DNA from: VGRW01 sp031396695 | GTDB taxonomy: Bacteria; Myxococcota_A; UBA9160; SZUA-336 | DNA: 64,000 bases | Direction of reading: 5' to 3' | NCBI GenBank assembly: GCA_031396695.1 | Contig: JANNLG010000091.1 | Location: 1 to 64,000, forward strand | Part shown: positions 24,486-31,058 of the stretch, piece after piece | How positions within the stretch are numbered: the stretch's first letter is position 1 | Layout: every line of letters starts with the position of its first letter | Translations under genes and position numbers: made by a program | The notes under the pieces: generated by a model | What the model saw: the letters and a program-made list of their open reading frames with translations, nothing else | Database searches by the model: none | Told to the model about the DNA's origin: nothing

Positions 24486-25646
24486 ATGACTTCGAGACAC
24501 TCTCGCTGCGCGTTCATGGCCGTGCTCGCCGCTTCGCTCTGGGGGAACGGCTGCAATTCCCCGGTGGCTCCCTCACTAGAAGACGAGCGCGCAGCGAAAG
24601 CTTCGGCCGCGTCCGCGGCGGCGCCCTCCGTCGAAGGCGTCTACACCGCGCTGGTTCACCGTGGCCAGATCGCGAGCACGATCACGACCTCGGGTTCGAT
24701 CGCCGCGCGCCGCTCGACCACGCTCGGTCCGTCTGTGCCCGGACGCATCATCCACATCTTCGTGCAGGTCGGTGACGAGGTTCCGTTCGGCGCGCCGATC
24801 TTCCAGATCGACCCAGGGCCCTACGCGAGCATCCAGGCCGAGGCGGATGCCGGTCTCGCGGTCGCGCGCGCCGACCTCGAGGACGCGCGCGAGAACGAAG
24901 CACGCATTGCCATGCTGGCCGCCAAGGAGATGATCTCGAGCGAGGATCACCGCCGCGCGCGCACGGCGGTCAAGCTCGCGATGTCGCGGCTCGAGGCAGC
25001 CGAGGCGCGGGCATCGCGCGCGCGCGACGACTTGAACCGCACGCTCGTGCTCGCGCCCTACGCGGGAAGCATCATCGAGCGCAGCACCCACGAGGGCACC
25101 ATGGCGACGGTCACGCCGAACACCGCCGTCGTCGTGCTGCAGGAGAGCGGTGAGCTCGAGGCGATCGTCGACGTGCCCGAGGCATCGCGTATCGCCGTGC
25201 GGCCGGGTGACCGCGTGCGCATCTGGACCGAGGAGCTGCCCGCGCCGCTCGAGTCGGAGGTGCGCGCAGTGAGCCGCGCGATCGACCCGCGCACGCGTAC
25301 CTACCGCGTGCGCGCGAGCGTTCGCGATCCGAGCAGCACGCTCAAGTCGGGCGCGTTCGTGCGCGCCGAGATCAGTCCCGGTCCGCGTCCGGAAGCGCTG
25401 CTCGTGGAGCGTTCCGCAGTCGTGCAGCGCGACGGCAGCTCGTACGTCTTCCGCGTCGCCGACGGCCGCGCCGAACGCATCAGCGTGCGCCTCGGCGTGC
25501 TTGGCCTGCAGGACGCGGAAGTGCTCGATGGACTCGCAGACGGCGACCGCGTCGTGCTCGGCGATGTGGTCGGGAGGCTCGATGACGGCGCGCGCGTGCG
25601 CCCGATCGAGGTCGCGGCGGGCCCTGCGCCGAAGGCGCGGCCGTGA
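24486..25646 (+). CDS. RND efflux periplasmic adaptor (HlyD/AcrA family)
   Basis: This 386-residue membrane-fusion protein has an N-terminal signal with a possible lipid-attachment Cys (WGNGC, not an ideal lipobox). A split lipoyl domain (TTSGSIAARRSTTLGP and APYAGSIIERS) flanks a helical hairpin rich in Ala/Arg/Glu. A beta-barrel and membrane-proximal domain follow (RTYRVRASVRDPSSTLKSGA). It would link the inner-membrane pump at 25643 with an outer-membrane channel that is not encoded here. Translation of the pump is coupled by overlapping GTGA. It is transcribed from the site D promoter, probably leaderless. Confidence 0.93.
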   Translation: MTSRHSRCAFMAVLAASLWGNGCNSPVAPSLEDERAAKASAASAAAPSVEGVYTALVHRGQIASTITTSGSIAARRSTTLGPSVPGRIIHIFVQVGDEVPFGAPIFQIDPGPYASIQAEADAGLAVARADLEDARENEARIAMLAAKEMISSEDHRRARTAVKLAMSRLEAAEARASRARDDLNRTLVLAPYAGSIIERSTHEGTMATVTPNTAVVVLQESGELEAIVDVPEASRIAVRPGDRVRIWTEELPAPLESEVRAVSRAIDPRTRTYRVRASVRDPSSTLKSGAFVRAEISPGPRPEALLVERSAVVQRDGSSYVFRVADGRAERISVRLGVLGLQDAEVLDGLADGDRVVLGDVVGRLDDGARVRPIEVAAGPAPKARP

Positions 25647-28600
25647 AGCTCGCCTCGCTCTCGATCCGGCGACCGGTGTTCGCGCTGATGCTGTCACTCG
25701 GGCTGGTCGTGCTCGGCTTGGTCTCGCTTTCGCGCCTCGAGATCGCGCTCGACCCGGACGTGGAGTTCCCGTTCATCGCGGTGACGACCGTGCTGCGCGG
25801 CGCCTCGCCCGAGACCGTCGAGTCCGAGATCACCGACGTGCTCGAGGAGGAGATCAACACCACCGAGGGCATCCGCTCGCTGCGCTCGGTCTCCGCGGAG
25901 AGCCTCTCGCAGGTGTTCGTCGAGTTCGAGATCGGCGAGGACGTCGACGTGAAGGCTCAGCAGATCCGCGACAAGGTCGCGCTCGCGCGTCCGCGGCTGC
26001 CGCTCGACGCGGAGGACTCCGTGGTCGCGCAGCTCGATCCGGACGCGGCGCCGATCCTGTCGATCCTGCTGGCGGGACCGTATGCGATTCGCGAGCTCTC
26101 CGAGCTCGCGGAGAACGAGGTCGCCGATCGCATCGAGCGGCTGCCCGGAGTGGGCAGTGTCTCGGTCGTGGGCTCGCGCAGGCGCGAGATCCGCATCTGG
26201 CTCGATCCGCTGAGACTGTCCGGCTACGGGCTCTCGATCGAAGAGATCGCCGACGTGCTGCGCCGCGAGAACGCGGAGCTCGCCGGCGGCCGGATCGAGA
26301 ACGCCGAGCAGGAGTGGGCGGTCACGACCGCCAACAAGGTCGGCCGGATCGACGACTTCGGCAGCCTGATCGTCGCCGAGCGTGGTGGCAGCCTCGTTCA
26401 TCTGCTCGACGTGGCCACGATCGAGGACGGCCTGCAAGAGGAACGCAGCATCGCGCGCCTGAACGGCGAGCGCGGCGTTTCCCTCGAGGTGCGCCGACGC
26501 AGCGGCGCCAACACCGTCGCGGTTGCGCGCGCGGTGCGCGCGACCGTCGAGGAGCTGCGCGCGACCCTGCCCGCCGGCCTGTCGATGTCGCTCGCGCGCG
26601 ACAACGCGACCTTCATCGAGGACTCGATCGGCTCGATCTTCGAGGACATGGTGCTCGGCGCGATCCTGACCGTAGCGGTCGTGCTGCTCTTCCTGCGCAA
26701 CCTGCGCTCGACGCTGATCGCTGCACTCGCGATCCCCGCCAGCGTGATCGCCTCGTTCACGTTCTTCCTGATGGCGGGCTTCACGCTGAACATGATGTCG
26801 CTGATGGCACTCTCGCTCTCAATCGGGCTGGTGATCGATGACGCGATCGTGGTGCTCGAGGCAATCTACCGCCGGCTCGAGTCTGGCGAGTCCCGCCGTG
26901 AGGCCGCGGACCGGGGAACCGAACAGGTCGGGCTCGCGGTCGTGTCCACGACACTCGCCGTGTGCGCGGTTTTCGTGCCGATCGCCTTCATGTCGGGCAT
27001 GGTCGGCCAGTGGTTCTACGAGTTCGGCTTGGTCGTCGCGATCGCCGTCGGCGTCTCCACGCTGGTGGCGCTGACGCTCACGCCGATGCTTGCGAGCAAA
27101 CTGCTGCGGCTCGAGCGTGCACCCGGTCGCACGGTGCGCACGCTCGAGCGCGGCCAGACCGCGCTCGAGCACGGCTATCGGCGCCTGCTGGCCGGCGCGT
27201 TGCGACGCAAGGGACTCACGGTCGGCGCAGCGCTCGTCGCGATCGTGCTCGGACTCGGCGTGGCAGCGCTTCTGCCCTTCGACTTCTACCAACAGGGCGA
27301 TCAAGGCGAGTTCGCGGTCGACGCCAAGCTCCCGATCGGAACACCGCTCGGCGTCACCGATCGGGTTTCTCGACGCATCGAGGAGATCGTCTCAGCCCAA
27401 CCGCATGTGCTCGACGTGTTCGCGACGGTCGGGCCCGGCTTGCAGCGCGAAGCCAACCGCACGCACATCGTCGTGAAGCTGGTGCCGAAGCAGGAGCGGA
27501 GCGCGACCCAGCTCGACGTGATGGACGCCCTGCGCGAGACGCTGCACGATGCGGTGCCGGAGGCCGAGGAAATCTCCGTCGGCGAGCTCTCCTGGATCCA
27601 GTTCAGCGGTGGACGCTCCGCGACGCTCGTCTACACGCTGCGCGGTCCCGACCTCGAGCGGCTCGCAGGTCACGCGGCGGCGCTGGTCGCGCGCATGAAG
27701 TCCGACCCGGTCTTCGTCGACGTCGCGTCGTCGCACGAGACCGGCCGGCCGGAGATCCGGCTCACGCTCGCGCGCGACGTCGCCGCGGACTTGAGCGTGC
27801 CCGGCGTCGCGGTCGGCCGCACGATCCGCGCGCTGCTCGCCGGTGAGAAGGTCGGCACCTTCGAGCAGTCCGGCGAGCGCTACGACGTGCGCGTGCAGGT
27901 GCTCCCGGAGTATCGCGACGATCCCGGCGAGCTCGACCTGATCCGCGTGCGCTCCATGCGCGGCGATCTGGTCCCGCTCACCAACGTGGCGCGCGTGCGC
28001 ATCGGCGAAGGCCCGGTCGAGATCCATCGCGAGGATCGCTCGCGGCAGATCACGCTGTACGCAAACCTCGCGCACGGCGCGCCACTCGGCGTCGGATCGC
28101 AGAAGCTCGAGGCCTGGGGCCGCGAGCTCGCGATCGTTAGCCCGGACGAGCTGGCGGCCGCGGGGCGCGCGCGCGCGATGATGGAGACGGGTACGGCCAT
28201 CCGCTTCGCGTTCTTCCTGGCGCTCGCGGCCATCTACATGATCCTCGCATCGCTGTTCAACTCGCTCGTGCATCCGTTCACGATCATGGTGTCCGCGCCG
28301 CTCGCGTTCATCGGCGGCTTCCTCGCGCTCTGGTTCGCGGGCATGTCACTCGACCTGATGAGCGGCATCGGCCTGCTGGTGCTTCTGGGTCTGGTGATGA
28401 AGAACGGCATCCTGCTGGTCGACTGCGCGAACCAGCTGCGCGAGGACGGCCGGAGCGCGCAGAACGCCATGCTCGAGGCGGGCCCAGTGCGCTTGCGCCC
28501 CGTGCTGATGACGACGGGCGCGCTGATCTTCGGTCTGCTGCCGGTCGCGTTCAGTGCCAGCTCTGGCTCGGAATTCCGCGCACCCATGGCCATGATCACC

Positions 28601-28777
28601 GTCGGCGGCCTGTTGACCTCGACGCTGCTCACCTTGGTCGTGGTTCCGGTCGTCTATTGCCTGCTCGATTCGCTGCGCATCGGCGCCGCATTGCGCCTCG
28701 GCACCGCTCTGCGCGAGCGGCTTCGCGGATGGTCAGGGCTCGTCGAAGAACGAATCGATCTCGGGCGGCGCCCGTAG
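25643..28777 (+). CDS. RND-family multidrug/hydrophobe efflux permease
   Basis: This 1044-residue proton-driven pump has the full AcrB/MdtBC-like architecture: helix 1 (LSIRRPVFALMLSLGLVVLG), a porter domain, six central helices with GLVIDDAIVVLEAIYRRLE, a second porter domain and a last helix set ending LLTLVVVPVVYCLLD. Asp residues in helix 4 (SIGLVIDDAIVV) are the usual proton relay. The start is GTG overlapping the adaptor stop. Being under the same operator class as the catabolic genes, it may export toxic hydrophobic substrates or intermediates. Its end overlaps the convergent cytochrome gene by 45 bases. Confidence 0.95.
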   Translation: MKLASLSIRRPVFALMLSLGLVVLGLVSLSRLEIALDPDVEFPFIAVTTVLRGASPETVESEITDVLEEEINTTEGIRSLRSVSAESLSQVFVEFEIGEDVDVKAQQIRDKVALARPRLPLDAEDSVVAQLDPDAAPILSILLAGPYAIRELSELAENEVADRIERLPGVGSVSVVGSRRREIRIWLDPLRLSGYGLSIEEIADVLRRENAELAGGRIENAEQEWAVTTANKVGRIDDFGSLIVAERGGSLVHLLDVATIEDGLQEERSIARLNGERGVSLEVRRRSGANTVAVARAVRATVEELRATLPAGLSMSLARDNATFIEDSIGSIFEDMVLGAILTVAVVLLFLRNLRSTLIAALAIPASVIASFTFFLMAGFTLNMMSLMALSLSIGLVIDDAIVVLEAIYRRLESGESRREAADRGTEQVGLAVVSTTLAVCAVFVPIAFMSGMVGQWFYEFGLVVAIAVGVSTLVALTLTPMLASKLLRLERAPGRTVRTLERGQTALEHGYRRLLAGALRRKGLTVGAALVAIVLGLGVAALLPFDFYQQGDQGEFAVDAKLPIGTPLGVTDRVSRRIEEIVSAQPHVLDVFATVGPGLQREANRTHIVVKLVPKQERSATQLDVMDALRETLHDAVPEAEEISVGELSWIQFSGGRSATLVYTLRGPDLERLAGHAAALVARMKSDPVFVDVASSHETGRPEIRLTLARDVAADLSVPGVAVGRTIRALLAGEKVGTFEQSGERYDVRVQVLPEYRDDPGELDLIRVRSMRGDLVPLTNVARVRIGEGPVEIHREDRSRQITLYANLAHGAPLGVGSQKLEAWGRELAIVSPDELAAAGRARAMMETGTAIRFAFFLALAAIYMILASLFNSLVHPFTIMVSAPLAFIGGFLALWFAGMSLDLMSGIGLLVLLGLVMKNGILLVDCANQLREDGRSAQNAMLEAGPVRLRPVLMTTGALIFGLLPVAFSASSGSEFRAPMAMITVGGLLTSTLLTLVVVPVVYCLLDSLRIGAALRLGTALRERLRGWSGLVEERIDLGRRP

Positions 28778-29251
28778 GCCCAGCTGGATCGCGGCGATAT
28801 CCGCGATCTTCCGCCGCGCGGCGATCAGGTGGACCGGGATCGAGATCGCGATCGCCCAAGACAGCCAGATGTGGGAGTCGAGCGCGAAGTCGGCCGCGCC
28901 GACCGGCAGGTGCTCCTGCTGCCACAGCGCGAGGCCGGAGAGCGACAACAGCAGCGACAACACGAGCGTGAGCACGATGTGCAGCTTGCGCCAGTTCGGC
29001 GGATCGGGCGGGCCGAGCCGCGCGCCCAGGTCGCGAGCGAGCGGCCGCGCCGCGAGCGCCAACGAGAGCAGCGGCGCGGCGATGAACGCGAAGCCCGTCC
29101 ACTCGTGCACGGCGGCGAGCGCCAGTCCGTAGCCGCCGAGCAGCTGCGCGCGCAGCTCCGGCCAGTGGATCAGAACGCCGGTGGCGACGAGCAGCAGGCT
29201 GGCGCAGGCATGCGCGGCGTGGAGGGCGCGTCGCAGGCTTCCCGGGCTCAT
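28733..29251 (-). CDS. Cytochrome b561-like membrane protein, possible electron-transfer partner of the molybdoenzyme
   Basis: This 172-residue protein has four predicted helices with histidines placed for two b hemes: His14, His49 (AVHEWTG), His91 (KLHIVLTL) and the pair His127/His141 (H-x13-H) in the last helix. This fits the b561/FdnI-like quinone-linked cytochromes. It is divergent from the gamma-beta-alpha-chaperone operon at 29361 and shares the operator at 29287-29302. No Shine-Dalgarno precedes the ATG at 29251, and the predicted transcription start is 2 bases upstream. I infer, without proof, that it exchanges electrons between the molybdoenzyme and the quinone pool. Confidence 0.78.
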   Translation of the reverse strand: MSPGSLRRALHAAHACASLLLVATGVLIHWPELRAQLLGGYGLALAAVHEWTGFAFIAAPLLSLALAARPLARDLGARLGPPDPPNWRKLHIVLTLVLSLLLSLSGLALWQQEHLPVGAADFALDSHIWLSWAIAISIPVHLIAARRKIADIAAIQLGLRAPPEIDSFFDEP

Positions 29252-29259
29252 GGATTTGG

Positions 29260-29302
29260 AGGCTATGGGCGCGGCCGTCGCACGCCTATGACAGCCGTCA
29301 TA
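29260..29302 (-). promoter_or_regulatory. Crp/Fnr-type operator between cytochrome b and molybdoenzyme genes (site E)
   Basis: The palindrome TATGAC-AGCC-GTCATA occupies 29287-29302. On the minus strand TAGCCT (29265-29260) follows after exactly 21 bases, predicting a start at 29253, two bases from the cytochrome ATG. On the plus strand CAGATT (29324-29329) occurs at the same 21-base distance, predicting a start near 29336 for the gamma-subunit operon, whose ATG at 29361 has a normal GGAGG. Confidence 0.75.
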
Positions 29303-29360
29303 ACCACGCGTCGCGCCGCAAGGCAGATTCTCGAGCAGAGACTGACTCGGAGGCCGGACG

Positions 29361-30032
29361 ATGCGCGCCCACTACGTCACTCCCGCGGAATTCTCGACGC
29401 TGCTCGCTCCGGACGCAGTCGGCTGGAATGCAGCAAGACCCGAGACCCTGCGGCTCTCGGGCACACCCCTGGCGCTGCAGCCGACGGCTGCGATCCAGGT
29501 TGCCTGGGCCAAGCGCAAGATCGGCGCGGTGGGTCGCGTCGAGGTGGCGGCGCTTCACGACGGCGCGCGTCTGGCGTTCCATCTCGACTGGCCGGATGCG
29601 ACGGAGAACCGGGAGGTGAGCGACACCGTCACCTTCGTCGACGCGGCCGCGGTCGTGCTGGCGGCGACCCCCGCCGCACCGCTGATCACGATGGGCGCGC
29701 CGGGCCTGCCGGTGAACGCCTGGTACTGGCGCGCCGACGAGACGCATGGTCGCGAGGTCATTGCCGAGGGCATCGGCTCCAGTCTCACGCTCGACGGAGC
29801 GCTCGTGACCAGCCAGGGACTTTGGAAAGGCGGCCGCTGGCACGTCGTGATCGCGCGTCTGTTGCACACAGCTGCTGGCAGCGCGGGCGTGCAGCTCGAA
29901 CCCGGCCGGCCGACACCGTTCGCTGTCGCCGTCTGGGAAGGCTCGAACGGCGAGCGTGCGGGCATCAAGGCGTTCTCCGGCGAATGGCGGGAGCTCGTGC
30001 TCGACGTGATTCCCGCGTCGACGGCGGGGTGA
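29361..30032 (+). CDS. Heme b gamma subunit of a type II DMSO-reductase-family molybdoenzyme (EbdC-like)
   Basis: This 223-residue beta-sandwich protein is like EbdC, DdhC and SerC. In EbdC heme b is held by a Met and a Lys. Here Met111 (LITMGAPG, before VNAWYWRADE) and Lys203 (AVWEGSNGERAGIKAFS) lie in the corresponding segments. It would pass electrons between the Fe-S beta subunit and a periplasmic carrier. No signal peptide is visible: the ATG at 29361 has GGAGG 7 bases upstream and a stop lies in frame at 29343. Known gamma subunits carry a Sec signal, so export here may rely on the Tat-tagged alpha subunit. First gene of the operon. Confidence 0.88.
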   Translation: MRAHYVTPAEFSTLLAPDAVGWNAARPETLRLSGTPLALQPTAAIQVAWAKRKIGAVGRVEVAALHDGARLAFHLDWPDATENREVSDTVTFVDAAAVVLAATPAAPLITMGAPGLPVNAWYWRADETHGREVIAEGIGSSLTLDGALVTSQGLWKGGRWHVVIARLLHTAAGSAGVQLEPGRPTPFAVAVWEGSNGERAGIKAFSGEWRELVLDVIPASTAG

Positions 30033-30035
30033 GCG

Positions 30036-31058
30036 ATGTCGCAGCGACAGATCGCGATGGTCTTCGATCTCAACAAGTGCATCGGCTGCCAGACCTGCAC
30101 GATCGCGTGCAAGCGGCTTTGGACCCGCGACGAGGGCATGGAGTACATGTGGTGGAACACCGTGAACACCCAGCCCGGCCAGGGCACGCCCCGCAACTGG
30201 GAGCAGATGGGTGGCGGCTTCCGCGACGGCGTCGCGCAGCCGGGCCGCATGCCGACGCGCGACGACTTCGGCGACGCCTGGGAGTTCAACCAGCAGGAGG
30301 TGTTCCTCGGCGGCAAAGGCACCGCCCTGCAGCTGCGCCCCAACGGCAAGCAGCCCGAGTGGAGTCCGAACTGGGACGAGGACCAGGGCGCGGGTGAGTA
30401 TCCGAACGCGCACTACTTCTATCTGCCTCGCATCTGCAATCACTGCACGCATCCCGCCTGTCTCGAGGCGTGCCCGCGCAAGGCGATCGAGAAGCGCGAG
30501 CAGGACGGCATCGTGCTGATCAACGAAGAGCGCTGTCGCGGCTACCGCTTCTGCATGGAAGCTTGCCCGTACAAGAAGATCTACTTCAACCACGCGAAGA
30601 AGGTCTCGCAGAAGTGCATCTTCTGCTTCCCGCGCATCGAGCAGGGCGTCGCGCCCGCGTGCGCGCGCATGTGCCCCGGCCGCGTGCGCTTCGTCGGGTA
30701 CCGCGACGATCCGGCCGCGCCGATCCACAAGCTCGTCGACGTGTGGAAGGTGGCGATCGCGCTCCACCCGGAATACGGGACGGAGCCCAACGTATTCTAC
30801 GTGCCGCCGCTCGCGCCGCCGCGCTTCGACGCGAACGGCGAGATCGATGGCTCCAAGCCGCGCATCCCGGACGAGTATCTCGTCTCGCTGTTCGGTCCCG
30901 ACGTATTCCGGGCGCTCGAGATCCTGAAGGCGGAGATGGCGAAGACGCGCGCCGGCGGGAAGTCGGAGCTGATGGACCTGCTGATCGGCTACCGCTGGAA
31001 GGAGATGTTCGGCGGCTTCGACACCGATCCCGCGACGCTCGAGAGAAAGAGCGCATGA
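30036..31058 (+). CDS. Iron-sulfur beta subunit of a type II molybdoenzyme (EbdB/NarH-like)
   Basis: This 340-residue protein binds four Fe-S clusters. Cys motifs are CIGCQTCTIACK (residues about 15-26), CNHCTHPACLEACP, CRGYRFCMEACPYKK and CIFCFPRIEQGVAPACARMC. In the third motif, Tyr stands where NarH has the Trp associated with the [3Fe-4S] cluster. It relays electrons between the molybdenum subunit and the heme gamma subunit. It has no signal peptide, as expected for a subunit exported with alpha. Its stop overlaps the alpha start by ATGA. Length and motif order match the EbdB, SerB, PcrB and ClrB group. Confidence 0.95.
   Translation: MSQRQIAMVFDLNKCIGCQTCTIACKRLWTRDEGMEYMWWNTVNTQPGQGTPRNWEQMGGGFRDGVAQPGRMPTRDDFGDAWEFNQQEVFLGGKGTALQLRPNGKQPEWSPNWDEDQGAGEYPNAHYFYLPRICNHCTHPACLEACPRKAIEKREQDGIVLINEERCRGYRFCMEACPYKKIYFNHAKKVSQKCIFCFPRIEQGVAPACARMCPGRVRFVGYRDDPAAPIHKLVDVWKVAIALHPEYGTEPNVFYVPPLAPPRFDANGEIDGSKPRIPDEYLVSLFGPDVFRALEILKAEMAKTRAGGKSELMDLLIGYRWKEMFGGFDTDPATLERKSA

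Noticed and set aside
25694..28632. Several long antisense frames within the RND permease gene
   Set aside because: They are typical high-GC shadow frames rich in Arg/Ala/His with no domain or ribosome site.
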